Numbered from the stretch's first letter, positions 10,958-21,525 are shown. The stretch is DNA of 64,000 bases from Heracleum sosnowskyi (GCA_030848705.1 CM061245.1:77239564-77303563), one strand, 5' to 3'. A program made the numbers and translations. Notes: a model not told the origin generated them from the sequence alone.

Positions 10958-13900
10958 TTTGGTTCTATTATGTGCAGGGAGACAAAAAGAATCTTTGGTA
11001 CTTGGATAGTGGTTGTTCAAGACACATGACTGGTGATTCTACCCTGCTCATAGAGTTTCAGGAAAGAGCTGGCCCTTGTATTGCTTTTGGAGATGACAGC
11101 AAAGGCTACACAAAGGGATATGGCTTGATTTCAAAAGAGAATGTCATCATAGATGAGGTTGCATTGGTGGATGGTCTTAAGCACAATTTGCTTAGTATCA
11201 GTCAACTTTGTGACAAAGGATTTTTAGTTACTTTTTCTAAAGAAGCCTGTGTTGTTTCTAAAGGAGGAAACAACAATGTGGTAATGACTGGATTCAGAAG
11301 AGGGAATGTGTACATTGCTGACTTTAGTAGCACAAGTCCAGACACCATCACTTGTCTTTTCAGCAAAGCAAGCAAGGATGAAAGTTGGCTATGGCACAAG
11401 AAATTATCTCATCTGAATTTCAAGGTTATGAATGATTTGGTAAGGAAGGATCTTGCTAGAGGAATTCCACAGGTGGAGTTTTCCAAGGATGGTTTGTGTG
11501 ATGCCTGTCAAAAAGGGAAACAAAAGAAGGCATCATTCAAAAGCAAGACAGAGTCATCAATTGTCCATCAGCTTGAGTTACTTCATATGGATCTGTTTGG
11601 CCCTGTAAATGTCATGTCTATTTCAAAGAAGAAATATTGTCTTGTGATTGTTGATGATTTTTCTAGATTTACTTGGACCTTCTTTTTACATTCTAAAGAT
11701 GAGGCAAGTGAAATCATTATCAATCACATCAAGATGGTAAACAATCATCCTGACTTGAAAGTAAGAAGGATCAGGAGTGACAATGGGACAGAATTCAAGA
11801 ATTCAAGCATGAAGATGTTCTGTGAAGAAAATGGTATTATGCATGAGTTTTCAGCAGCAAGGACACCACAGCAAAATGGTGTAGTTGAAAGGAAAAACAG
11901 AACACTTATTGAAGCTGCCAGGACAATGCTAGATGAATCAAAGTTACCAACTTATTTTTGGGCTGAGGCAGTTAACACAGCTTGCTTCACTCAGAATATT
12001 TCTTTGATTAATCAGGCCAAGGGAATGACCCCTTATCAACTACTCAAAAGAAAGAAGCCACTATTGGATTTTCTTCATGTCTTTGGATGCAAGTGCTTTG
12101 TTCTGAGAAATCAAGCTGAGCATTTGGGGAAATTTGAAGCAAAGGCAGATGAAGCAATATTTGTGGGATATGCAGCAGGGAAAGCTTACAGAGTCTATAA
12201 TCTCAGAACCAACATTGTTATGGAATCTGTACATGTTGTTTTTGATGATCTCAAAATTCAAGGTCTCTGTGATGAAGGTTTCCATGAAAGTCTCTCTTTT
12301 GAGAATGAGGAAGGAGATCGAATGAATCATGTTAAGACTACTGAGAAACAGCCTAAAGTTGTTGTATCTAGCACAGATGAGAGCAGCAGTGAAGATGAAA
12401 TTGCTGCATTAAGATTGAAAAGAATAGCTGCTAGTAGACCAAATGGTCATTTCGTTGACAGTCAAGATGGTGGTTTCGTTGACAGTCAAAATGAGCGTTT
12501 CGTTGACAGCCAAAACAGTCATACCGTTGAAGGTCATAGAAATGTCTCAAGAAGTGATCATTTAGGGACAACAAACTCAGGGGGAGTTTCTCAAGGACAA
12601 ATATCCAATCAAGGCAATCATGATCATGAAGCTACCTCGTCAAGAGCAAATCTACCTCCCTCAAGAAAATGGACTAAAGATCATCCCTTTGAACTTATTA
12701 TAGGTGATGTTTCTTCAAAAGTCCAAACTAGAAGAGCAACTCAAGAAGAATGTCTATATAGCAGCTTTCTGTCTCAAGATGAGCCAAAGAAAGTTGAGGA
12801 TGCACTTCTAGATCCAGATTGGGTTTTGGCTATGCAAGAAGAGCTAAACCAATTTGAAAGGAACAATGTTTGGAAGCTGGTGCCCAAGCCTAAGGACAGG
12901 AGTGTAATAGGCACAAAATGGGTGTTCAGAAACAAGATGGATGAAAATGGCATAGTCACAAGGAACAAAGCAAGACTAGTTGCAAAAGGCTACTCACAGG
13001 AAGAAGGAATTGATTTTGATGAAACATTTGCTCCTATTGCAAGACTAGAAGCAATAAGGATTTTCCTAGCCTATGCAGCCCATGCCAATTTCAAAGTCTA
13101 TCAAATGGATGTGAAAAGTGCTTTTCTGAATGGGGAATTGGAAGAGGATGTCTATGTAAGTCAACCTCCTGGTTTTGAAGATGATGATTTTCCAGAATAT
13201 GTATACTTCCTCCTCAAAGCACTCTATGGTTTGAAACAAGCACCTAGAGCCTGGTATGACACACTCTCACAGTTTCTTCTTGAGAATCATTTCACTAGAG
13301 GTACTGTAGATAAAACTCTTTTTCACAGGATTGTGAATGGCTCTACTATACTTGTTCAAATTTATGTAGATGACATAATCTTTGGGTCTACAGATGTGAA
13401 ACTTTGTCAAAAGTTTGCCAAGCTTATGCAAAGTAAATATGAAATGAGCATGATGGGAGAATTAACTTACTTTCTTGGTCTTCAAGTGAAGCAAGTTAAT
13501 GAAGGCATTTTCATTAGTCAAACAAAATATATTCATGATTTATTAAAGAAATTTAACTTAATGGAATGCTCTCCTGCCAAAACTCTCATGCCCACTGCCA
13601 CCAAACTTGAATTGAATACTAAGGAAAAATCTGTGGACATTTCAAGTTACAGAGGCATGGTAGGCTCACTTTTGTATTTAACAGCTAGTAGACCTGATAT
13701 TATGTTTGCTACATGTCTATGTGCTAGATTTCAGGCTGATCCTAGAGAATCCCATTTAGTTGCTATTAAAAGGATTTTCAGATATCTCAAGGGAACACCA
13801 AACCTTGGCATTTGGTATCCTAGAGAATCTGGTTTTGAACTAATTGGTTATTCAGATGCAGATTATGCAGGATGTAAAATTGACAGGAAAAGCACAACAG

Positions 13901-14307
13901 GCACCTGTCAATTCTTAGGAAACAAGCTTGTGTCGTGGTTCAGCAAGAAACAAAACTCAGTTTCCACCTCCACAGCTGAGGCTGAGTATATTGCAGCTGG
14001 AAGTTGTTGTGCACAGATTTTATGGATGAAAAATCAATTACTTGATTATGGATTAAGAGTTGAGAAAATTCCTATTTTCTGTGACAACACTAGTGCCATT
14101 GCCATTACTGAGAATCCAGTGCAGCATTCAAGAACCAAGCACATTGACATCAAGTACCATTTCATTAGAGAACATGTTATGAATGGTACTGTGGAGTTAC
14201 ATTTTGTTCCAAGTGAACAACAACTTGCAGACATCTTTACCAAGCCACTTGATGAATCAACATTCTCAAGATTAGTAAGTGAGCTAGGTATGCTAAATTT
14301 CTCTTAA
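10936..14307 (+). CDS. pol: pol polyprotein of element B (protease-integrase-RT-RNase H)
   Basis: A single open frame of 1123 residues with all copia pol domains in order. They are: aspartic protease (LDSGCSRHMTGDS, about residue 27); the GAG-pre-integrase zinc region (HKKLSHLNFKV, then CDACQKGKQ); the integrase core with the first Asp in LLHMDLFGPVN, the second in SDNGTEFKN and Glu in GVVERKNRTLIEA; reverse transcriptase (KWVFRNKM, YQMDVKSAFLNGELEE and the IYVDDIIFGST catalytic loop); and RNase H (YSDADYAGC, STAEAEYIAAGSCC, CDNTSAIAI, QQLADIFTKPL). It overlaps the end of gag by 22 bp in the -1 frame. Whether translation starts at the first Met or the frame is reached by frameshift or splicing is unclear. 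Between integrase and RT (residues about 505-540) the repeat FVDSQ is encoded by tandem copies of the element's TTCGTTGACAG word. No broken motif is seen. Confidence 0.93.
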   Translation: MGTKIDLIWFYYVQGDKKNLWYLDSGCSRHMTGDSTLLIEFQERAGPCIAFGDDSKGYTKGYGLISKENVIIDEVALVDGLKHNLLSISQLCDKGFLVTFSKEACVVSKGGNNNVVMTGFRRGNVYIADFSSTSPDTITCLFSKASKDESWLWHKKLSHLNFKVMNDLVRKDLARGIPQVEFSKDGLCDACQKGKQKKASFKSKTESSIVHQLELLHMDLFGPVNVMSISKKKYCLVIVDDFSRFTWTFFLHSKDEASEIIINHIKMVNNHPDLKVRRIRSDNGTEFKNSSMKMFCEENGIMHEFSAARTPQQNGVVERKNRTLIEAARTMLDESKLPTYFWAEAVNTACFTQNISLINQAKGMTPYQLLKRKKPLLDFLHVFGCKCFVLRNQAEHLGKFEAKADEAIFVGYAAGKAYRVYNLRTNIVMESVHVVFDDLKIQGLCDEGFHESLSFENEEGDRMNHVKTTEKQPKVVVSSTDESSSEDEIAALRLKRIAASRPNGHFVDSQDGGFVDSQNERFVDSQNSHTVEGHRNVSRSDHLGTTNSGGVSQGQISNQGNHDHEATSSRANLPPSRKWTKDHPFELIIGDVSSKVQTRRATQEECLYSSFLSQDEPKKVEDALLDPDWVLAMQEELNQFERNNVWKLVPKPKDRSVIGTKWVFRNKMDENGIVTRNKARLVAKGYSQEEGIDFDETFAPIARLEAIRIFLAYAAHANFKVYQMDVKSAFLNGELEEDVYVSQPPGFEDDDFPEYVYFLLKALYGLKQAPRAWYDTLSQFLLENHFTRGTVDKTLFHRIVNGSTILVQIYVDDIIFGSTDVKLCQKFAKLMQSKYEMSMMGELTYFLGLQVKQVNEGIFISQTKYIHDLLKKFNLMECSPAKTLMPTATKLELNTKEKSVDISSYRGMVGSLLYLTASRPDIMFATCLCARFQADPRESHLVAIKRIFRYLKGTPNLGIWYPRESGFELIGYSDADYAGCKIDRKSTTGTCQFLGNKLVSWFSKKQNSVSTSTAEAEYIAAGSCCAQILWMKNQLLDYGLRVEKIPIFCDNTSAIAITENPVQHSRTKHIDIKYHFIREHVMNGTVELHFVPSEQQLADIFTKPLDESTFSRLVSELGMLNFS

Positions 14308-14487
14308 TTATTTTTGAGATATTTGCAAGTCATAATGCAGCCAGGAACTTGCTATAATTTTTCTGTGAATTGATTTTCTCAGGAAAAGGTGAAATTTTGT
14401 CTAAGTCAAAATTACTATGTCAACGAAACGCACCATTTCGTTGACAGTCTTAGCATTTTTCTGGGTGTTTCATTGATAGCTCTTTTA
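14195..14487 (+). repeat. 293-bp direct repeat flanking element C, left copy
   Basis: From AGTTACATTTTG in the end of B pol to CTCTTTTA in the spacer. It appears again at 21526-21818 with no indel that I can see. Both copies include the pol end and stop codon plus the TCAACGAAACG and TTTCGTTGACAG pair. The left copy is followed by CTTGT and then the C LTR. Confidence 0.9.
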
Positions 14488-14492
14488 CTTGT

Positions 14493-15237
14493 TGTCGGTT
14501 TTACAACCTTAACGCAAGAGCACGTATCGCAACAAGTAGTAAATAAGTTCGTTCCCACGAGGACTACAAATAAGCTGTTAAATACCACTTACTATCTTTC
14601 TTTCAATTCAAGTCTGATAAAAATCAATTGACGTGTGTACTAAATTATCACTAAATAACTAAATATCGAATAATAAATTCCAAGAGAGTGAAAACTAGGC
14701 CTTAACTTCATCTAATGTCCTTTAACAAGCTTCTTCTTTAACCTCTATTCTCGTATGTATGTAATAATACCTAATTGTATCTGATGTATGTATATGTATC
14801 TAATAAAAGTATTTTAATACTTTGAGGAAAATACAATATGTTTCCTAAACTGATTCTGTTTTTCCAAGGAAATTCGTAACTGACTGTTCCTCAGTAATTC
14901 TGGCCCGTTCCAGTTGTAATTTGATATCTGGGCCACTTAAGAATGAAAGAGAATTCTGTTATCTTCGTGTGGGCTGTTAAATCGTCCAATTCTGACTTCT
15001 GGAACTCCAGATATGGCCCAAACAGTGATGTACTTGCATGCAGCCCAACAAATCCGATTTTCCTTCTAATAAATCTCCAAATTAAGCTCTTTATTCTCCA
15101 ATCCTTCCAAGTTTAGGATTCCTTGCTTCCTACAATAAAACATCAGAATTTATTTAATAAAAGTCCAATTAAATGCAAAATATAATAAATATGAGGAATA
15201 AAATCATATAAAATATATATAAATATATACTCTATCA
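14493..15237 (-). repeat. 3' LTR of element C
   Basis: 745 bp, near-identical to 20781-21525. In plus orientation it starts TGTCGGTTTTACAACC and ends ACTCTATCA. It is preceded on the element strand by the polypurine tract at 15238-15253. Confidence 0.93.
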
Positions 15238-15253
15238 AATATCCCCACACTTA
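15238..15253 (-). other. Polypurine tract of element C
   Basis: The minus strand reads TAAGTGTGGGGATATT directly before the 3' LTR. Very similar AAGTGTGGGGAT strings occur internally at about 16309-16320 and 16940-16952. Confidence 0.75.
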
Positions 15254-17879
15254 GCAATTTACACGTCCTCGGGCAAAGAAAGAAAACAAACTCTACATCC
15301 TAACTTATTAACATCACTTTCATAGATGACACGATTGCATTGAGCGTATGCAACAAGCCTTTAAACCCCTAGGCAGCCCTAGTAGGACGAGTTTTGTCTC
15401 GTGAGGGTTTATAGAAGATATACCCACAAAATCAAATATTTTCAATCACCAAGTCTCTCAAGCATGCAACATATCATAGTACTCCACACATTGTAAACCT
15501 CAATCACATAACAACCTGAATGTGTCTGAAAGTATAAGTACTCTCACTTTACGCATCATTAACACAAGATAATCCAAGTATGCACACAATGTCTTGATAG
15601 ACAAAAATATCATGAAATTGACATCAAAGTCGCATTCAGAAGTAAGTATGCTATGGATAAATATCTCACATTGCTCTCAATTCACACAAGTGTATAGGTA
15701 TAAGTGTATCGCTCAAGTTCAATCAATGTACTCATGTGCTACCATATGCTTGGTTGTCCACCAAATCTCCACTACCTCTTATACATGCATACATGAATCA
15801 AAAGGTCTTTGTTAAAGGTTGTAATTGGGCTTTGGCACAGGTAGGATATCAAAGAATTAGGCTAACAAGTGGCTAAATTTGATAAACCAGTAGAGCATAA
15901 TGTTCACTTTTACTTAAAGCACCCAACATGGAAAATAAATCATGTAAAAACTGGTCAGGCTTTCACAAGCATTAAACACTAAGCACATATTACCATGCAC
16001 TTCCCGTCTTTCACATTGTAACAAACCAATAAACACAAACTCTACTTCTTCTTGATCACAATTTTTTTTAAAAGTCAAGTCATTCTCCAGTAACCAAGGG
16101 CAGTGAAAAGTCACCAAGAAAATAAGAAGTAAAATTCTCCTTAATTTCTAGCCCATGCACTTAATACCAGCACATGTTCATGGATCATCCCTTTCATATG
16201 ACATTGCATTTGCCACTCATTGATCTCAAAGGAGTACTTGATAACATTCAAACTTCTTTTTTTTTTAAACAACTTTCCCACCAAAATGTAACCCTTTAAC
16301 AAAAGAAATCCCCACACTTAATATTCACCAACCCTGAAGTTGAATCAATATGCTCTACCAGTAAATCAAGACAGGAAGGAATAAGTAAGCTCAAGAATTT
16401 TAGATTGGTGATATACGAAAGAAACAGATATAAGCTCAAGAGGGTTCACTAAGAATATTTTTCATGGTTACTGTTTAGGTAAATGAGGTCAATCCTAGTG
16501 CCTTTATCATTTTCATGCATACACATACCATGTAATCTCAACACGGTTTAAAACAAGTTCTAGAGCAACATGAATCATGATGAACAACACACAACAAAAG
16601 AATGGATTGATATAAAATGTATCAATCATAAATTAGGCTCAAATTCTCACAGGGTGAAAACATGCATTACTCACTAAAATTGACTAAGAAGCATCTCAAG
16701 TTTTCAAATTTTCGCAAGCACACACAAGGAATTATCAAGCATCAAATGATTTTTCTATGAATATGACACTCAGAATTAATCATGCGAAATAAATCCACAC
16801 AATGTGTACTTATCCATGCTAACATGCTTTTGTGACAAGGCAATTATATACAAAAAGGTTTTTGATTTTTCAATTTGTTTGGATTTTATGATATATAATT
16901 TGTTTGGATTTTTTTAAATATATTATTATCAAGAACCCATCCCCACACTTAAGTGGTTCATTGTCCTCAATGAATAATAATATCCTAAATAAAATACAAA
17001 AAAAATTAAAAAAAAAATATACAAAGAAGGGTTAAAAATACTCCCCTAGTTGCCTCACATAAAGTGTCCAAAAATAAGGTGTTGAAACTTTCTCCAACTG
17101 CTTCAGTTGATATATAAGTAATTCAGCCCATTAATGACACAACAGCAAGCAAGCTCAAGTGGTGGAGGTGTGCAAATAGAAATGATTTTGCTCCCAAGGT
17201 CAGGGGTTCAATTCCCTTGACCTCCAAATTGTTTTTGGCAACCACAACTGAGCAGCTGATGTGGCGCTGACTGGACGTTGACGGTGTTGCTGACTGGGTA
17301 TGATGTGGCACCAGGTGGCAGATGACATGGCGACAGATGGATGCTGAGGTGTGGTTGTGAGGTGGCAGATTGGTACTGGGCTGGACCACCACAGATTAAT
17401 GGGCTCAAATGAATTGGGCCTGTACACATGACTTTAGTTGACTGCTTGAAAATCCACTTGCATTGAACAGAAACATTGGCACCGGAGGTTAGCTCTTGTG
17501 CACCGTGGGTAAATGAAAATAAAGTTCACAGAGACATCCACACTGTGCGGTTTGCCAGTGCAACGTCCCCCAAACTTAAGTCAGCAACAGATATTACACC
17601 GCGAGTAGAAGTGTTGTGATGTCTCTTTTTTTTTTTCAACCTATTTTGTCCTTTTCCAACACATCACCTCAAAAATTCAAAATAATTTCGGAATTCTGAG
17701 AAATTATTGTTTATCCTGAAACACTTCACACAAAATATCAAGGCACCTTGTGGGAGTAAAAAAAAAAATATCAACCTAAAAAAAATGAAATAAAAATTTA
17801 CTAACCTTACAAAAATCATGGGTTGCCTCCCAAGAAGCGCTGTCGTTAACGTCATTTAGCCGGACGTTTCTGAATCATC
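15254..17879 (-). other. Non-coding internal region of element C
   Basis: About 2.6 kb between the gag-protease stop and the polypurine tract, where an autonomous Athila would carry RT, RNase H and integrase. I find none of their motifs on either strand; short open frames here have no recognisable content. It holds two further purine-tract-like AAGTGTGGGGA strings, poly-A/poly-T runs near 16255-16267 and 17010-17020, and a tRNA-like promoter pair at about 17150-17220. Confidence 0.7.
17150..17220 (+). repeat. tRNA-like A-box/B-box segment, possible SINE head
   Basis: AGCTCAAGTGGTGG (17152-17165) resembles an RNA polymerase III A box, and GGTTCAATTCC (17205-17215) is a close match to the B box, at a spacing somewhat wider than in a normal tRNA. 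I cannot fold a convincing tRNA, and no clear tail or target duplication was identified. It could be the tRNA-derived head of a SINE inserted in C, or a tRNA fragment captured by C. Confidence 0.35.
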
Positions 17880-20540
17880 TCATGGCGGCTTCAAGAGAAT
17901 AATAGAATTGCCCTTATTAGAAGGACCACTCACAAAATGTTTAGCTGCCACCTTGGTTACTTCCAACATCTTTTTCTTGTCCATCTTCACACCGATTCTT
18001 CCATCCATCGGGTTTTTATTTTTCTTTCTCTTTCTAACACCTCTAAGGTGTTTATCCCCCTCAGTCGATTGAAAAATACGCTCGTCTACCCCATCATCTA
18101 CGTTCCACCTTCTCAAAACATTGTCATGACAAACTTCGAAAAGAACTAGTTCATCATTCAGAAGGACATACTTCAAATGTGATGGAAGCTTTCCGAGCTT
18201 TACGTTAGACATATCTTCAATTAGAGATTTTTCAGCCTTGGATTTCTCAAGCATCTTGGATGATTCAAAATTTTCAACAGATTTTCGAACACTGGGCAAT
18301 GCATTCAATTCACTTGCAACTTCTTGGACTGGTAACTCTAGAGGATCATTAGTGTTATGCTCAGTCATGTGCATATTAATTTCATCATCAAGAGATCTCA
18401 CAGAAAAACACTTTTCTTGGTCATCTGAAAACTTCATAGGTGAAAACACATTAAAAGTCACCTGATCATCATGCACACGCATAGTCAGCTCCCCCTTTTG
18501 CACGTCAATAAGGGTCCTTCCTGTAGCTAAGAATGGTCTACCAAATAGCAGAGGGATTTCCTCGTCTTCCTCCATATCAAGCACAATAAAATCCGCTGGA
18601 AATATGAATTTATCAACCTTTACAAGAACATCTTCCACTATTCCCCTTGGATAAGCATATGATCTGTCTGCAAGTTGTAACCTAACCGATGTAGGCTTTA
18701 CCTCTCCAACTCCAAGCTTCATAAAAATGGACAAAGGCATTAAATTAACGCTGGCTCCCAAATCACATAAAGCTCTCCCAAAATTTTGTGTACCAATAGT
18801 GCACGGAATAGTGAAACTCCCAGGATCCTTGAGCTTTGGAGGTAACTTTTTCTGCAAAATAGCACTACATTCTTCAGTCAATGCCACTGTTTCGAATTCT
18901 TCCAACTTTCTTTTTCTCGAAAGAATGTCCTTCATAAACTTGACATAGTTTGGCATCTGCTCCAGTGCCTCAACAAAAGGAATATTGATGGACAATTTCT
19001 TAAAGACATCCATAAATTTCTGAAACTGCTTATCTTGCTTTTCCTTTTGCAAGCGTTGAGGATATGGAGGAGGCGGATAAATAGGCTTCCTTGGTGTTGG
19101 TGCTTTAACTTGAGGTTCCTGTTGGACTTTAGTAGACTCTTCACGTGCCGACTTTTGAGGCACTTCAATAGACTCAGATTCTCTTACAACCTCTTCATGA
19201 GCTTTCTTTGTGTTCCCCTCAATCTCTTTACCACTCCTCAAAGTTATTGCTTTGCAGTACTCCTTTCTATCATTCTTTAGATTTGGCTCTGTGTCACTAG
19301 GCAATGAACCTTGAGGACGATTATTCAATGCACTAGCTAACTGCCCCAACTGCATCTCCAAAGTTCTCATAGATGCACTTTGACTCTGAATCACAGCATC
19401 TGTTTTCTGCATGTATTGGAGAAGAAGATCTTCAGTTGTTGGCTTTTTCTCAATCTCTTGCGACCTTGGTTGTTGTTGAAAACCTGTAGGAACATTAGAT
19501 TTGTATGGCATGTTTGAGCTTGCGTTGTTGTTCCATGCAAAGTTGGGATGATTTCTCCAACCAGGATTGTAAGTATTAGAATACGGATTGTTTCGCTGGT
19601 TACTTGAATTCCCCACATAGTTCACTGTATTAGACTGTGATGCATCATGATAAATCAATGGACATTGCTGAGTTGGATGCCCTTCCCCACACGTATCACA
19701 AAATACATGAACATTCTGAACTTGCTGAGCAGGATGAACTGGTTGATGTCTATCCACTGATAAAGACTCAAGCTTTTTATTTAAAGCTTCAAATTGAGAC
19801 ACCATCTTAGCTGAGAACGATGTGAATGGATCAACTTCATACAAACCAGCTACTTTCTTGGAACTTGTTCTTTCATAGGCCCTGCAATTATTTGAAGTAA
19901 TATCCTCAAGAATCTCAAAAGCATCTTCAGGATACTGGTTGATCAATGAACCCCTAGCAGCTCCATCAACTTGAGTAGCACACTGCAATGTCAGCCCATT
20001 ATAGAATGTGCGAATCTTTTGCTGTTCAGATAGTCCATGATGTGGACACTTCCTCAAAAGATCTTTGAACCTCTCATAAGCTTCATAAAGAGACTCCATA
20101 TCAAACTGCTGAAAATTCTGAATTTCCTTGATCAACCGTTCTGTCTTTGCTGGAGAGAAGTACTTGTTTAGAAATTTCTCAACAAGTTGGTTCCATGTAG
20201 TGATAGAATTGACTGGCAGAGAATCCAACCATTCTCTCGCTCTTCCATCCAAAGAACGACTAAATAGCCTTAGTCTGATGGTCTCTTCAGAAACACCATT
20301 AACCTTGAAATTATCAACAATCTCAAGAAAATTCCTCAAGTGAGCATTAGGATCTTCAGCAGAAAGACCATGAAATTTGTTGTCCCTGATAGCCTGCATT
20401 GTAGCTGAATCAACATGAAAATTATTTGCAGCAATAGCTGGCCTTGAGATACTAGAATGAATGCCATCGAAAGAAGGCATTATGTACTCCTTCACCCGCA
20501 AGCGCCTTGCAGCAGGAACTTCATTCACATTATCACCCAT
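17880..20540 (-). CDS. gag-pro: gag-protease polyprotein of Athila-like element C
   Basis: An uninterrupted 886-residue frame on the minus strand. The N-terminus is a typical plant gypsy retrotransposon gag (PF03732-like): FHGLSAEDPNAHLRNFLEI, then RLRLFSRSLDGRAREWLDSLP and SITTWNQLVEKFLNKYF. A zinc-knuckle-like CDTCGEGHPTQQC lies near residue 285. After a Pro/Lys/Glu-rich linker comes a retroviral-type aspartic protease near residues 590-690: ALCDLGASVNLMPLSIF (with DLGAS in place of DTGA), LADRSYAYPRGIVEDVLV and LFGRPFLATGRTLIDV. The gene ends shortly after, at residue 886, without RT. The start Met (MGDNVNEVPAARRLRV) is the first in the frame and lies about 215 bp after the primer site. 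It is probably translatable; assembly would still need polymerase and integrase in trans. Confidence 0.9.
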   Translation of the reverse strand: MGDNVNEVPAARRLRVKEYIMPSFDGIHSSISRPAIAANNFHVDSATMQAIRDNKFHGLSAEDPNAHLRNFLEIVDNFKVNGVSEETIRLRLFSRSLDGRAREWLDSLPVNSITTWNQLVEKFLNKYFSPAKTERLIKEIQNFQQFDMESLYEAYERFKDLLRKCPHHGLSEQQKIRTFYNGLTLQCATQVDGAARGSLINQYPEDAFEILEDITSNNCRAYERTSSKKVAGLYEVDPFTSFSAKMVSQFEALNKKLESLSVDRHQPVHPAQQVQNVHVFCDTCGEGHPTQQCPLIYHDASQSNTVNYVGNSSNQRNNPYSNTYNPGWRNHPNFAWNNNASSNMPYKSNVPTGFQQQPRSQEIEKKPTTEDLLLQYMQKTDAVIQSQSASMRTLEMQLGQLASALNNRPQGSLPSDTEPNLKNDRKEYCKAITLRSGKEIEGNTKKAHEEVVRESESIEVPQKSAREESTKVQQEPQVKAPTPRKPIYPPPPYPQRLQKEKQDKQFQKFMDVFKKLSINIPFVEALEQMPNYVKFMKDILSRKRKLEEFETVALTEECSAILQKKLPPKLKDPGSFTIPCTIGTQNFGRALCDLGASVNLMPLSIFMKLGVGEVKPTSVRLQLADRSYAYPRGIVEDVLVKVDKFIFPADFIVLDMEEDEEIPLLFGRPFLATGRTLIDVQKGELTMRVHDDQVTFNVFSPMKFSDDQEKCFSVRSLDDEINMHMTEHNTNDPLELPVQEVASELNALPSVRKSVENFESSKMLEKSKAEKSLIEDMSNVKLGKLPSHLKYVLLNDELVLFEVCHDNVLRRWNVDDGVDERIFQSTEGDKHLRGVRKRKKNKNPMDGRIGVKMDKKKMLEVTKVAAKHFVSGPSNKGNSIILLKPP

Positions 20541-20753
20541 TGTACCGAATTGGGTTCTAGCTTCCCTGACTTGCTTTCGAATTTATTTCAAAGTTTTCTC
20601 AATCTCCAAATCAAGTGGAAGAAGTGAAGACGAGTCACGTCTACGCATACAAAATCAAGCCCCTACAAAACTTGAACAAAAGAACAAGTAATAACTCGAT
20701 CTCAAAGTACTAAATAGTGCAATGATATTAACAAATAAATACTTAAAATTAAT

Positions 20754-20771
20754 TCCCCGGCAGCGGCGCCA
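20754..20771 (-). other. Primer binding site of element C
   Basis: The minus strand reads TGGCGCCGCTGCCGGGGA, close to the TGGCGCCGTTGCCGGGGA string regularly found after the 5' LTR of Athila-type gypsy elements (Asp tRNA primer). It lies nine bases inside the LTR edge. Confidence 0.85.
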
Positions 20772-20780
20772 AAAACTTAT

Positions 20781-21525
20781 TGTCGGTTTTACAACCTTAA
20801 CGCAAGAGCACGTATCGCAACAAGTAGTAAATAAGTTCGTTCCCACGAGGACTACAAATAAGCTGTTAAATACCACTTACTATCTTTCTTTCAATTCAAG
20901 TCTGATAAAAATCAATTGACGTGTGTACTAAATTATCACTAAATAACTAAATATCGAATAATAAATTCCAAGAGAGTGAAAACTAGGCCTTAACTTCATC
21001 TAATGTCCTTTAACAAGCTTCTTCTTTAACCTCTATTCTCGTATGTATGTAATAATACCTAATTGTATCTGATGTATGTATATGTATCTAATAAAAGTAT
21101 TTTAATACTTTGAGGAAAATACAATATGTTTCCTAAACTGATTCTGTTTTTCCAAGGAAATTCGTAACTGACTGTTCCTCAGTAATTCTGGCCCGTTCCA
21201 GTTGTAATTTGATATCTGGGCCACTTAAGAATGAAAGAGAATTCTGTTATCTTCGTGTGGGCTGTTAAATCGTCCAATTCTGACTTCTGGAACTCCGGAT
21301 ATGGCCCAAACAGTGATGTACTTGCATGCAGCCCAACAAATCCGATTTTCCTTCTAATAAATCTCCAAATTAAGCTCTTTATTCTCCAATCCTTCCAAGT
21401 TTAGGATTCCTTGCTTCCTACAATAAAACATCAGAATTTATTTAATAAAAGTCCAATTAAATACAAAATATAATAAATATGAGGAATAAAATCATATAAA
21501 ATATATATAAATATATACTCTATCA
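20781..21525 (-). repeat. 5' LTR of element C
   Basis: 745 bp, matching 14493-15237. The adjacent primer site shows this is the 5' LTR of a minus-strand element. Confidence 0.93.

Larger units (their letters stand above)
14493..21525 (-). mobile_element. Element C: non-autonomous Athila-like Ty3/gypsy retrotransposon with gag-protease only
   Basis: A 7033-bp element on the minus strand with two 745-bp LTRs starting TGATAGAG and ending CCGACA in element sense. It has the primer site typical of Athila-type gypsy elements, a polypurine tract and one long gag-protease ORF. I find no reverse transcriptase, RNase H or integrase between 15254 and 17879, so it fits the described class of LTR elements with only a GAG domain (TR-GAG) and would need enzymes from a relative. 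The LTRs differ at two sites I can see (near 15009/21297 and 15174/21462), so insertion is recent. The 5-bp flanks (CTTGT and AGTTA) do not match, which is unusual. Confidence 0.88.

Noticed and set aside
14389..14631. 80-residue plus-strand frame crossing the B/C junction
   Set aside because: It joins B spacer to the C LTR by chance; the C-derived half recurs at 20722-20919 with a different N-terminus.
17150..17220. Functional tRNA gene
   Set aside because: A and B boxes are present, but no cloverleaf with proper acceptor and anticodon stems could be drawn, so it is reported only as a tRNA-like segment.
17123..17429. Three overlapping minus-strand frames of 73-89 residues in element C
   Set aside because: They overlap in different frames over one GC-richer patch, have no known motif, and their compositions (Pro/His/Thr/Ser) follow the local base bias.
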